Below are positions 36,230-47,073 of a stretch of DNA of 64,000 nt, in pieces. The notes under the pieces were generated by a model, which was not told where the DNA came from, made no database searches, and saw nothing but the letters and a program-made list of their open reading frames with translations. The DNA comes from Aegilops tauschii subsp. strangulata (taxonomy: Eukaryota > Streptophyta > Magnoliopsida > Poales > Poaceae): assembly GCF_002575655.3 (NCBI RefSeq), contig NC_053039.3, positions 218,879,622-218,943,621 of the forward strand, read 5' to 3'. How positions within the stretch are numbered: position 1 is the first letter of the stretch; each line of letters begins with the position of its first letter. Made by a program: the position numbers and the translations under genes.

Positions 36230-37361
36230 TCACATACAAATATACTATCTTGGATATCTTTTGTTATTGTGAGCACTCATTAAAATATGACATGCTAAAA
36301 AGTTGATGTTGGACAAGGAAGACAACATAATGAGTTACGTTTTCTTATATTGAATAGAAGTTATATTGTCATGGATCATCCAATATGTTGAGCTTGCCTT
36401 ACCCTCTCATGCTAGCCAAATTCTTTGCACCAAGTAGAGATACTACTTGTGCTTCCAAACATCCCTTAAACCAGTTTGTCCATGAGAGTCCACCATACCT
36501 ACCTATGAATTGAGTAAGATCCTTCAAGTAAGTTGTCATCGGTGCAAGCAATAAAAATTGCTCTCTAAGTATGTATGATCTATTAGTGTGAAGAAAATAA
36601 GCTTTATACAAAATTGTGATATGGAAGAAATTAAAGCGACGGACTGCATAATAAAGGTCCTTATCACAAGCAGCAATATAAAGTGACGTTCTTTTGCATT
36701 AAGATTTTGTGCATCCAACCATAAAAGCGCATGACAACCTCTGCTTCCCTCTGCGAAGGGCCTATCTTTTACTTTTATCTTCTACCCTTATACAAGAGTC
36801 AATGGTGATCATCACCTTTCCTTTTTACACTTTTTTCCTTTGGGAAGCACTGTGTGTTGGAGAGATCCGTATATATATATATATCCACTCAGATGTAGGT
36901 TATCATAAAGTATTATTGTTGATTTTACCCTTGAGGTAAAAGGTTGGGAGGCGAAACTATAAGCCCCTATCTTTCTCTGTGTACGATTGAAACTTTGAAC
37001 CATTAAATATCAAGTGAGTGTTAGCAATTTTGAAAGATTAAATGATAGTTGAGTATGTGGACTTGCTGAAAAGCTCTTGGATTGACTCTTTCTGATGTTA
37101 TGATAAATTGCAATTGCTTCGATGACTGAGATCATAGTTTGTTAGTTTTCAATGAAGTTTCTGATTCATACCTACTTTGTGAACGAATTTTTACTTTAGC
37201 ATAAGAAATTATATGGCATTATGTGTTGTTCTTCTAAAGATGATCATGATGCCCTCATGTACGTATTTTATTTTATCGACACCTCTATCTCTAAACATGC
37301 GGACATATTTTTTGATTTCGGCTTTCGCTTGGGGACAAGCGAGGTCTAAGCTTGGGGGAGT
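36230..37361 (+). other. gypsy 3' internal non-coding tail
   Basis: AT-rich sequence with no coding frame, typical of the long untranslated stretch before the 3' LTR in this group. It contains an (AT)n run at about 36871-36883. The block GCTTGGGGACAAGCGAGGTC at 37329 is a common landmark just before the tract. Confidence 0.7.
37348..37361 (+). other. gypsy polypurine tract
   Basis: AAGCTTGGGGGAGT-type purine tract immediately before the TGATACGTCC LTR start. Confidence 0.85.
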
Positions 37362-38399
37362 TGATACGTCCATTTTGCATCATGCTTTTATGTTGATATT
37401 TATTGCGTTATGGGTTGTTATTATACATTGTATCACAATACTTATGCCTTTTCTCTCTTATTTTATAAGGTTTACATAAAGATGGAGAATGTCGGCAGCT
37501 GGAATTCTGGACTGGAAAAGGAGCAAATATTAGAGACCTATTCTACGCAACTCCAAAAGTCCTAAAACTTCACGGAGAATATTTTTGGAATATATAAAAA
37601 ATATTGGGCGAAGAACGTACCAGAGGGGGGCCACCAGCCAGCCAGTGGAGGGCGCGCCCTACCCCCTGGGCGAGCCCCCCGTCCTTGTGGGCCCCCTGGC
37701 AGGCCTCCGACGCCCATCTTCTGCTATATGGTGTGTTTTGACCTGGAAAAAACAAGAAGGAAGCTTTCGGGACGAAGCGCTGTAGTCTCAAGGCGGAACT
37801 TGGTCAGAACCAATCTAGGGCTCCGGCGGAGCTGTTCTGTCGGGGAAACTTCCCTCCGGGAGGGGGAAATCGAAGCCATCGTCATCACCAACGATCCTCT
37901 CATCGAGAGGGGGTCAATCTCCATCAACATCTGCACCAGCACCATCTCCTCTCAAACCCTAGTTCATCTCTTGTATCCGATCTTTGTCTGAAAACCTCAT
38001 ATTGGTACCTCACTACTGGAATCAGGATCTTTGCCGTCAGCCAAATCTTTGTTGTCTGCTAGCTGACGGCAAAGAAGGTCCTTGCCATCAGCTTACAGAA
38101 AACGGATGGCAAAGAAAGAGCGGACGGCAAAGATGATGTTTGCCGTCAGCCAGCTCTTTCCCGTCTGCTAGCAGACGACATAGAAGCTTTGTCGTCTGCT
38201 AGCAGACGACAAAGAGGGAGGGTGGACCACTAACGAGAACCACCTAACAGCCACTTTGTTTGCCGTCTGCTAGCAGATGACAAAGAAAGTGGCCAATCTA
38301 ACGGTCGTTTCCCCCGGCCCCAGCCCACTAGCTAGGTTCTTTGTCGTCTGCTAGCAGACGGCAAAGAGCTTTGACCTAACCAGAAACGGTCAGCGCCCG

Positions 38400-38639
38400 C
38401 GCCCCACCCCTCTCTCTCCCCTCTGTCTCTCTCCTCTCACCTCACCCGTGTCGTCCTCGTGCCTGCCACCCCACCGCCGCCCCCACCGCCCCCGTTGCCC
38501 CTGACCCCCACCGCCCCCGCCGTCCTCGACCCCCACCGGCCCCGAGCCCTAAGGCCGGCCGCCCCCCGTCGCCCCGGTGCCCGTCGCCTCTCCGTCCAGC
38601 CGCCCCCCGCCGCCCGGCGCCGCTCCGTCCAGCCCCTGG
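38400..38639 (+). promoter_or_regulatory. pyrimidine-rich leader of the CACTA no. 3 gene
   Basis: CT- and C-rich, Kozak-free stretch ending CAGCCCCTG before a consensus donor GTAAGG at 38640. It is likely a 5' untranslated exon followed by a long first intron up to about 39785. Proline-rich frames read from it look like low-complexity artefacts. Confidence 0.45.
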
Positions 38640-38864
38640 TAAGGTTCTTCCCTCTTTTTTCTTTCTTTTTTTCTTGCTATTTTTTATTTATGTTAGTTGA
38701 TTTAAGTTGATCTAGGTTAGTTGATTGAGGTTGTACTGTTGGTAATTTAGGTTAGTTGCTTTTTTAGGTTAGTAGATTGTTGGTTAGTTTTTTATATTTA
38801 GTCATATTTTAGGTTAGTAGATTTTATGTTAGTCATATTTTAGGTTATTAGTACATTTTGTGAG

Positions 38865-39178
38865 ATGAAAAAAAGAAGAAAAGAAGAGAAAGTAGAAGTG
38901 GAGTGGAAAAGGGAAAATAAGAAAAATGAACAAGAAAAAGAAGACAAGAGGAAGAAGGAAAAGAAGGAAGAAGAAGAAAAAGAAGGAGTGGAAAAAGGAA
39001 AATAAATAAGAAGAAGAAGAAGAAGAGGAGGAGGAGAATAGAAGAAGAAGAGGAGGAGGAGGAGGAGGAGGAGGAGAATAGAAGAAGAAGAAGAAGAACA
39101 AGAAGAAAGAAGAAGATGAAAAAAAAGAAGTAGAAGTAGAAGATGAAAAAAGAAGTAGGAAAAGTAGAAAAATAGGGT
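38865..39178 (+). repeat. polypurine GAA/GGA array
   Basis: About 300 bp almost purely A and G on this strand, with local AGAAGAAGAAG and GGAGGAGGAGG runs. It lies in the presumed first intron of the CACTA no. 3 gene. Confidence 0.93.
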
Positions 39179-39540
39179 CGCCGAGGGAAAAGAGGGTCGC
39201 CGAGTGGTCGAGGATCGAGGGCAAAAGGATTCGAGGGTCTACGGGTCGAGGATCGAGGTGTCGAGGGGTCGAGGGTCGAGGGGAAAGGAGTCGAGGGTCG
39301 CTGAGGGGTCGAGGGGTCAAGGATTTGCCATCCTGACCCCGACACCCCGTCCCCTTGACCCCGACACCCCGACGACCCCGACACAACACCCCGACACCGC
39401 GACCCCGACATAGCACCCCGACCCCGACACGGCACCCCCGACCCCGACACGACACCGCCGACACCCCGACACCGCACCCCCGACTCCGACACAGCACCCC
39501 GACCCCGACATGACACCCCCGACACCCCGACCCCTGACAC
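39179..39540 (+). repeat. GTCGAGG array switching to CCCCGACAC array
   Basis: From 39179 to about 39325 the unit is near GTCGAGGGTCGAGG. From about 39340 to 39540 it is near CCCCGACACCCCGAC, which is roughly the complement. Composition flips from G-rich to C-rich near 39335. Confidence 0.9.
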
Positions 39541-39785
39541 CTCCCGAAAAAGGCGCTCTTCGGCCTTCCAGAGGCCGACGGGGTCATATATTTGTGAATT
39601 ATGAGTTAGGTCAGGTATTCAATTATTATTATGTACATATATATATATATATATATTATTAATTAGTTCATGTTATTAGGTATTCAATTTTTGATCATGT
39701 TCATGATGATGATACACACTTAATTTTTTATTATGTTTATGTTGTACTAATTTCGTTTACTCTTTGTCATTGGAGGTGTTGACAG

Positions 39786-41923
39786 ATGGTGGGCGCGGGT
39801 CGAGAGTGCTCTGAGCCTCCTTCCTCGGCGCGTGCCGGGAGGGGTGCTATTATTCCACCCCAGCACCTTCCGAGAGCACTGGTAGACAGTATGCAGACAC
39901 CGGCGGGCACTTCTTCTTTGGCTGGGAGAGGTCGGGGGAAGACGAAGAGGGCTGCTAGAGGTGGACGTGGCGGCGGGAGAGGTAGGAAGGCTGCTGCGCC
40001 TTCCTTGCCGCCACCCACAGCTGATTCTCCGGACCACCAGAGTGCTCCGTCGTAGGTGGACCCGTCTGACTTGGACCCGCCTCGAACTCCGGTCCACGAG
40101 CCTCGGGCCAACGAGCCTTCGTCCGACGAGACTCGGGTCCCAGAGTCTTCGTCCCACGTGACTCTGTAGGCTAGTGGCCATGCTGATGGTGGAGAGGACA
40201 CCTTTTCTGAGGATAGCTTTAGCAAGGGTGAGCTGGTTGAGGGGGGCAAGAAGGTCTACCTGCGTGGTGGTACAAAGCTCCCGCCCGTGCCGCCGACCCG
40301 CGATCAGAGGTGGTTGATTTTAGCCTAACGGGGAGAAGTAAGTGCATTTACTCTTTTTTAACCTTTTGCCTTCATGTTTCTTCAAATTAATATCTAATGT
40401 GTTGGCCTTGTCATACTGAAGGGGTTGGAAACACGCCCCTGGTGTCCGCAGGCCCAACCAGGTCCTTGGTGTGCTTTGCCAGCACCACTTCCCGGGGTGG
40501 GTCACGTTGCCTTGTGAGGGTGAGGTTCCACAACTAGCACTGAGCTGGGAGATGTACGTGGCTGCCCTGGCCCGTCGGAGGAGAGGGTCGATGGTGTCTT
40601 GTGCGAGACGGTGGCCGACATTGTGATCTGGCGGTTTTGGGTAATTTCTCCTTTACAACATTAAAAATCAACAGTACCTAGTGATTGTACTAATCAGTGT
40701 TGTCTTGTTTGATTGCAGACCTTCTATAGGTGTATTGAGGAACATGAGGCAGACGCGGCTATGGTTCTCGCAAGCGCCTACTTCAGAACTTACGACACGA
40801 GGCTCGGGTGCAGGCTGTTCGAGACTACTACGCCTTGACTAACATTAAGAGGGCCAAGAAGAAGTGCCGCGCCAAGTATCTGAGTAAGGAGAAGTACATG
40901 AGGGTAATTACCTATTCTTAAGGCCTTGTACTTATTTTCCTTGATTTGATTCGTAGGCGTAGCACTGAAATTTCTCTTTGTCTAACTTAGGTGCCCCCGA
41001 GATGGTGTGCGGATAGGATGGACTATTGGGAGGCATTGGTGGATGAGTGGTGCTCTCCCCAATGGCTAGCCGTCCACAATAAGGCCAGGGATAAGCATGC
41101 CCAAATGCAAGGTGTGCCACACCATCAAGGGAGCTCCAACCTATTTGAGTACGGGGATCACTGGGTATGTGGTTCACTATATTCATGCAATTTCATTCTT
41201 CATGCTATCTTGAGCCCTTAACTAATATTTTGTTCCTCTCTTTCAGGCGCGACACAACAAGAAGGACGTGCCACCGCTGTACGACCTCTATGCCATGGCC
41301 CATACTGCCCTGTACAAGAAGGCAAAGGCATTCTCTGAGGATGACCTCGATCATCCAGAGAGCTTCACCAACATCTCCTCCCACAACAAGCTCGTGACGT
41401 ACAGAAACGTTGAGAAGACGAGGAAAGGGGAGGACTTCAACCCGAGCCAGAGTCCTTTTGATCCAGAGATCGTGATGCTATCTGGTGGCGGGAGGTACCA
41501 TGGTTCGGTAGCCATTGGGGATGTACTCATACGTTGTCCTAGAACTCTGCCGGAGATCAAGAAGCGCCAGACGAGCTCCGATCCTGAGATAAGGCCTCGT
41601 CCACGGCCAATGGAGCTCGCCATCGAGGCTAGGGCCCAGGAGCTTCTGGCGGAGGCAAACAGGCAGGCGGCAGAGAGGGAGAGGGACTTGGAGGAGAGGA
41701 CATCTAGTGTGTTGGAGGCGGAGAGGAACCGGAACGACGAGTCTCACCGGCCCCTATACGAGCTCCTCGTGGTAAGTTTCTCCTACATATTAGCCAAATC
41801 ATGCACGTAATGTCTGTTTCATTACTAACTAATATGACTGACTCATGAAAACAAAATGTGCAGACCGTGTGCCAGAACAACGGTCAGACCCCTCCGCCGA
41901 TGCCCCATGGTATAGCGACCATG
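39786..41923 (+). pseudogene. Transposase_24-type (Ptta/En/Spm) gene of CACTA no. 3, broken
   Basis: The acceptor TTGACAG precedes ATG 39786. Likely exons: 39786-40337, about 40422-40639, 40719-40903, 40991-41164, 41247-41771, 41864-41923, possibly more beyond. The N-terminal part is Gly/Arg-rich (RAARGGRGGGRGRKAAAPS). Later exons give the family part: VPPRWCADRMDYWEALVDEW, NLFEYGDHW, HNKKDVPPLYDLYAMAHTA, PFDPEIVMLSGGGRYHGSVA and a charged coiled-coil-like stretch (EANRQAAERERDLEERTSS). Damage: TAG 40053-40055 and TAG 40167-40169 in exon 1, a further TAA near its end, and a frameshift in exon 3-4. The protein is presumed to act in CACTA transposition or regulation; the exact role is unknown. 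Exon edges are inferred from splice consensus. Confidence 0.75.
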
Positions 41924-42027
41924 GTGAGTTTCATTTGAATGGTCATTAGTTACTAGTATTCACATTTCATTTGCATAATGCTAACGAGACATTGCAAATG
42001 ATCTTTGGTGCAACATGCCTCTTGACA

Positions 42028-42122
42028 AGTATCGACCAATCCTTCTCCATCTGGCAATGGCGCAACCTCGACCGGTCCTTCTCCGTCTGGCACTGGCGCA
42101 AACCCGACCGGTCTTTCACCTC
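42028..42122 (+). repeat. 36-bp tandem repeat (possible coding exon)
   Basis: TCCTTCTCCATCTGGCAATG then GCGCAACCTCGACCGG recurs with small changes, followed by a partial third copy. One frame gives Ser/Pro/Gly/Thr-rich repeats, as in C-terminal exons of related CACTA genes. A consensus donor GTAAG follows at about 42134. Confidence 0.6.
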
Positions 42123-42169
42123 CGTGATGATGGTAAGTTTTCCCAAGTGTTTTGCTTAACAAATGCATG

Positions 42170-42860
42170 CTTAACTTAAGAAATGACCTACTTAGCTCCA
42201 AAATGACCTAAACTTAACTTATTTTTCTCGAAAATGACATAATAACCTTACTTAGCTCCAAAATGACATATTTTACATAGGATAGCTATAAAATGACCTA
42301 TACTTAGCATTTTTTCCGCTCCAAAATGGCATAATAACCTTGGTTTAGCTCCAAAATGACCTATACTTAGCTTATTTTCCTCAAAAATGACATAATAACC
42401 TTACTTAGCTCCAAACTAACATACTTTACCTAGGATAGCTATAAAATGGCGTATACTTAGCATTTTCCTCCAAAATGACAAAATAACCTTACCTACCTCC
42501 AAAATGACCGATTTTAACTAGGATAGCTCTAAAATGACCTACACTTGCCATTTTGTCCTACAAAATGAACAAATATGCTTATTTAGCTCAAAAATGGCAT
42601 AACTACCTAGGTTAGCTAAAAAATGACCTATACTTAGCTTCTTCAGTTCATTTATGACATACTTAGCATACTTAGGTAAAAAATGGCATGATAACCTTGG
42701 TTTAGATCCAAAATGACATAGACTTAGCTTATTTTCCTCCAAAATGACATAATAACCTTACTAAGCTCCAAAATGACCTATTTACCTAGCTTAGCTATAA
42801 AATGGCCTACACTTAGCATTTTTACCTAGCTTAGCTAAAAATGGCATTTTTACCTACCTT
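42170..42860 (+). repeat. minisatellite of AAAATGACxTA...CTTAGC units
   Basis: About 20 degenerate monomers of roughly 30 bp built on CTCCAAAATGACATAxxxxx and TACTTAGC or AATAACCTTACTTAG, arranged in longer alternating groups. It lies 3' of the last recognised exon of CACTA no. 3. Confidence 0.9.
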
Positions 42861-42862
42861 AG

Positions 42863-42985
42863 TTAGAAGAAGAAGATAAGGAAGAGGAGAGGAGAAAAAG
42901 GAAGAGAAGAAAAATTCTTCTTCTTCTTCTTATTCTTCTTCTTCTTCTTCTTCTTTTTCTTCTTCTTCTTCTTCTAGCTAGTCAT
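42863..42985. repeat. GAA-rich arm followed by TTC-rich arm (imperfect inverted repeat)
   Basis: AGAAGAAGAAGATAAGGAAG...AAGAAAAA (42863-42913) is followed at once by TTCTTCTTC...TTCTTC (42914-42975). The two arms are complementary in type. Confidence 0.85.
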
Positions 42986-44383
42986 CATCATCTTCTTCTT
43001 CTTGTTCTGCTTCTAATTTTCTTATTTCCCAATTTCCAGATTTGCTTTAGATGAGGAAGCTTGCGTTCATGGAGTCTACTCTTCTCCTTGTGCTTCCTTT
43101 TTGTTTTGATTATGTACGATGAACTTTGTTGTTGGAAACTTGTTGTTCGATATGTGTTGGAAACTTATTGTTGGATATGTTGCTGGAAACTTGTTGTTGT
43201 TGTTGGATATGTTGTTCAAATGTGTGTGTGTGTATATATCTGTGAAATTCTGTGAAACTGAATGAATTTAAGAAAAAAACAGCAAAAAAATAGGGGCTAT
43301 ACAGGCTCTTTGCAACCTGGGGGGGCACTGGGTTGGCCTATATGGTTGCTTTGTCGTCTGCTGGCAGACGACAAAGCACGCCGTTAACCCCTTAACGGAC
43401 CTAAGCTGCCACGTGTGCCGTCCAGGCCCTTTGCCGGCCTTTGCCGTAGTTTGTTCAGCCGGATGTGTTGCTGTCTGCTGGCTGATGGCAAAGTGCCTGA
43501 TTCGTGTAGTGCTTGTGAGTTGCTAGTAGTGTTGATTACTCCTTATAGTTGATGCAAGTTGGTTTATCCAGTGGAAGATTATATTTTCAGATCCTTAATG
43601 ATAATTAATACTCCTCTGATCTTGATCATGAATATGCTTTGTGAGTAGTTACGTTTGTTCCTGAGGACATGGGAGAAGTCTTGTTATAAGTAATCAAATG
43701 AATTTGGTATTCGTTCGATATTTTGATGAGATATATGTTGTCTTTCCTCTAGTGGTGCTATGTGAACATCGACTACATGACACTTCACCATTGTTTGGGC
43801 CTAGGGGAAGGCATTGGGAAGTAATAAGTAGATGATGGGCTGCTAGAGTGACAGAAGCTTAAACCCTAGTTTATGCGTTGCTTTGTAACGGGCTGATTTG
43901 GATCCATATATTTCATGCTATGGTTAGGTTTTCCTTAATACTTCTTTCGTAGTTGCGGATCCTTGCGAGAAGGGTTAATCATAAGTGGGAGGCTTGTCCA
44001 AGGAAGGGCAGCACCCAAGCACCGGTCCACCCACATATCAAATTATCAAAGTAACGAACGTGAATCATATGAGCATGATGAAAACTAACTTGACAACAAT
44101 TCCCATGTGTCCTCGGGAACACTTTGCTTTATATGAGAGTTCGTCTAGGCCTGTCCTTTGCTACAAAAAGGATTGGGCCACCTTGTTGCACCTTGTTTAC
44201 TTTTGTTACTTGTTACCCGTTACGAATTATCTCATCATACAACTATCTGTTATCGATAATTTCAGTGCTTGCAGAGAATACCTTGCTGAAAACCGCTTGT
44301 CATTTCCTTCTACTCCTTGTTGGGTTTGACACTCTTACTTATCGAAAGGACTATGATAGATCCCCTATACTTGTGGGTCATCA

Positions 44384-45002
44384 CTCATCCTCTGCGATAA
44401 TGTTGTGCATGATCGCACAAGTAGTCATCATCTCCCAGAACTTCTTGGTGCTCCAAGTTCTGGCAGGATACCGAATGATGCCCCAACGAGATTGAAGAAC
44501 ACCGAAGGCATGCTCCACATCCTTCCTAGCACTCTCTTGTGCTTGGAAAATCTCTTCCTCTTCTGTCCTGCAAGGTTGGGTGTTGTCTTCACAAGAGTAG
44601 TCCACCGAGGATAGATGCCGTCAGCTAGGTAGTATCCTTTATTTGTAGTGGTGGCCATTGATCTCAACATTGACCTGAGAGCAGTTGCCTTCTGCAAGCC
44701 TTGCAAACACAAGAGAGCGCCGAAGCATGTTGATGTCATTGTGAGGTCTGGCCATGCAAAATAAGAGTGCCAAATCTAGAGTTCTTATGCAGCCGCGGCC
44801 TCAAATTTGTCAGTGCAAGATTTGACATGGCCCATATACTGCCCCGGCCAAGCAGAAGGGGAGTTCTTCCACTCTGAATGCATACAATCTATGCTATCAA
44901 GCATCCCCGGAAAGCATCTACTGGTATTGATCGCCAACAACCGGGTTGTATCTACAACAGTTGGATCTCTCAAGTACTCAGGGACAAACACTGCTATCAC
45001 GG
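44384..45002 (-). pseudogene. PIF/Harbinger transposase fragment
   Basis: The minus-strand translation shows the DDE nuclease landmarks in order: AVFVPEYLRDPTVVDTTRL, GMLDSIDCMHSEWKNSPSAW with the first catalytic Asp, HNDINMLRRS with the second, a block around GYYLADGIYPRWTTLVKT, then FQAQESARKDVEHAFGVLQS with the likely catalytic Glu and TCAIMHNIIAEDE. Several frame changes and stops interrupt it, and the N-terminal DNA-binding part is missing. The lower edge abuts the gypsy LTR end at 44383, so the gypsy element inserted into this transposase gene. The upper edge is cut by a gypsy LTR fragment. Related enzymes cut PIF and Tourist-type elements; this copy is dead. Confidence 0.88.
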
Positions 45003-45268
45003 AGCGAGGGGGGGCACGGGCCACCAGGGCGCGCCCTGGTGGGTTGTGGGCCACTCCTTCATCTTCTGACCCCGAAGCTTCTAGGGTCTCTTATGTCCCA
45101 AAAAACATAAAAAGGTTTCGTGGCATTTGGACTTCGTTTGGTACTGATATCCTGAAAAAACCAAAAATAGGCAAATAAGCATCAACTGGCACTTGCACTA
45201 ATTTAATAGGTTTCCCAAAAAATGATGTATAATGACATATAATTGCATATAAAACATCCAAGATTGAT

Positions 45269-45273
45269 ACTAT
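45269..45273. repeat. target-site duplication ACTAT, left copy
   Basis: Directly precedes the solo LTR; repeated at 47024-47028. Confidence 0.95.
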
Positions 45274-47023
45274 TGTTGGAAATATGCCCTAGAGGCAATA
45301 ATAAAATGGTTATTATTGTATTTTCTTGTTCATGATGATTGTCTATTGTTCATGCTATAATTGTATTAACTGGAAACCGTAATACATGTGTGAATACATA
45401 AACCACAACATGTCCCTAGTAAGCCTCTAGTTGACTAGCTCGTTGATCAATAGATGGTTATGGTTTCCTGACCATGGACATTGGATGTCATTGATAACGG
45501 GATCACATCATTAGGAGAATGATGTGATGGACAAGACCCAATCCTAAGCATAGCACAAGATCGTGTAGTTCGTTTGCTAGAGCTTTTCTAATGTCAAGTA
45601 TCATTTCCTTAGACCTTGAGATTGTGCAACTCCCAGATACCGTAGGAATGCTTTGGGTGTATCAAACGTCACAACGTAACTGGGTGGCTATAAAGGTGCA
45701 CTACAGGTATCTCCGAAAGTGTCTGTTGGGTTGGCACGAATCGAGACTCGGATTTGTCACTCCGTATGACGGAGAGGTATCTCTGGGCCCACTCGGTAAT
45801 GCATCATCATAATGAGCTCAATGTGACTAATGAGTTAGCCACGGGATCATGCGTTACAGAACGAGTAAAGTGACTTGCCGGTAACGAGATTGAACGAGGT
45901 ATTGGGATACCGACGATCGAATCTCGGGCAAGTAACATACCGATAGACAAAGGGTATTGTATACGGGATTGATTGAATCCCCGACATCGTGGTTCATCCG
46001 ATGAGATCATCGTGGAACATGTGGGAGCCAATATGGGTATCCAGATCCCGCTATTGGTTATTGGCCGGAGAGGTGTCTCGGTCATGTCTACATGGTTCCC
46101 GAACCCGTAGATTCTATACACTTAAGGTTCGGTGACGCTAGAGTTGTTATGAGAAATAGTATGTGGTTACCGAAGGTTGTTCGGAGTCCCGGATGAGATC
46201 CCGGACATCACGAGGAGTTCCGGAATGGTCCGGCAGTGAAGATCGATATATTGGACGAAGGGTATTGGAGTCCGGAAGTGTTCCGGGGGTACCAGGCTAT
46301 GGCCAGCATGACCGAAAGGTGTTTCGGGAGCCCCGACAAGTATTGGAGGGCCTCATGGGCCAAAGGGGAAGGGGCAAACCAGCCCACTATGGGGTGGTGC
46401 GCCCCCCACACCCTTTCCCACGTTACTTGGGGAGGTGGGGCGCCTCCACCTGGCTTGGGAGGCAAGCCTCCACCTGCTTGGCTTGGGGGGCAAGTCTCCC
46501 TAGGATTTTCCCTAGGGAGATCCAATCTGCTTGGCCGCCGCCCCCTAGGGGAAACCCTAGGGCGCCTCCCCTCTCCCCTTGCCCCTATATATAGTGGAGG
46601 GGTGGGAGGGCAGTTACACCTCTTCCCTGGCGCAGCCCTCCCTCCTCATACACCTCCTCCTTCTCCTCCTTAGTGCTTAGTGAAGCTCTGCCGGAGAACC
46701 ACGAGCTCCATTGCCACCATGCCGTCGTGCTGCTGGAGTTCTCCCTCAACTTCTCCTCTCCCCTTGCTGGATCAAGAAGGAGGAGACGTCCCCGGGCTGT
46801 ACGTGTGTTGAACGCAGAGGCACCATCCGTTCGGTGCTAGATCGGATCTTCCGCGATTTGAATCGCCACGAGTACGACTCCATCAACCGCGTTCTTGTAA
46901 CGCTTCCGCTTAGCGATCTTCAAGGGTATGAAGATGCACTCCCTCTCTCTCGTTGCTAGCATCTCCTAGATTGGTCTTGGTGACACGTAGGAAAATTTTG
47001 AATTATTGCTACGTTCCCCAACA
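45274..47023 (+). mobile_element. solo LTR of Angela-type Ty1-copia element
   Basis: 1750 bp, TGTTGGAAATATG...CCCCAACA, with a perfect ACTAT duplication on both sides and no internal element sequence. This is the expected product of recombination between the two LTRs of a full element. A TATA-like CTATATATAG lies at 46585. It is diverged from the other copies, especially in the GC-rich part at 46230-46560. Confidence 0.96.
46585..46594 (+). promoter_or_regulatory. LTR TATA box (solo LTR)
   Basis: CTATATATAG after a C-rich stretch. The solo LTR keeps a complete-looking core promoter pointing into 47 kb. Confidence 0.6.
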
Positions 47024-47028
47024 ACTAT
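47024..47028. repeat. target-site duplication ACTAT, right copy
   Basis: Matches 45269-45273. Confidence 0.95.
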
Positions 47029-47073
47029 AATAGCATGGAACAATAAAAAATTGTAGATACGTTGGAGATGTCA

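Larger units (their letters stand above)
38011..43511 (+). mobile_element. complete CACTA element no. 3, 5.5 kb, non-autonomous
   Basis: Both ends are present: CACTACTGGAATCAGG at 38011 and CCTGATTCGTGTAGTG ending at 43511. The 32-bp TIRs match at 27 positions. The flanks are CCT (38008-38010) and CTT (43512-43514), fitting a 3-bp target duplication with one later change. Subterminal zones carry repeated palindromes built on TTTGCCGTC/GACGGCAAA, often joined as TCTGCTAGCAGA (for example 38337-38372 and 43347-43376). The interior holds a broken Transposase_24-type gene and several simple-sequence arrays. TNP2 is absent. Confidence 0.95.
36230..44383 (+). mobile_element. 3' end of a Ty3-gypsy element (Athila-like, WHAM/Sabrina group by recall), split by CACTA no. 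3
   Basis: Non-coding 3' internal sequence (36230-37361) ends in a polypurine tract, followed by an LTR that starts TGATACGTCC at 37362 and ends TGTGGGTCATCA at 44383. CACTA no. 3 (38011-43511) interrupts the LTR; without it the LTR is about 1.52 kb. The internal tail begins directly after the Angela no. 2 LTR, so Angela no. 2 had inserted into this element. Everything upstream in the gypsy element is missing. The family name is tentative. Confidence 0.85.
45003..47073 (-). mobile_element. truncated gypsy LTR fragment in minus orientation, holding a solo Angela LTR
   Basis: Reading the minus strand from 47073 gives TGACATCTCCAACGTATCTA, the decayed start of a common Triticeae gypsy LTR (Fatima-like by recall). 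It continues through ATTGTTCCATGCTATTATA to a GC-rich part around 45000-45060. Removing the nested solo LTR leaves about 320 bp, so only part of the LTR remains. Confidence 0.6.

Noticed and set aside
38459..38710. Proline-rich frame at the start of CACTA no. 3
   Set aside because: C-rich leader sequence followed by a splice donor; no homology and no start context.
38829..39587. Long minus-strand frames rich in Phe/Ser/Leu and Gly/Val
   Set aside because: They are translations of the GAA and CCCCGAC simple-sequence arrays and have no domain content.
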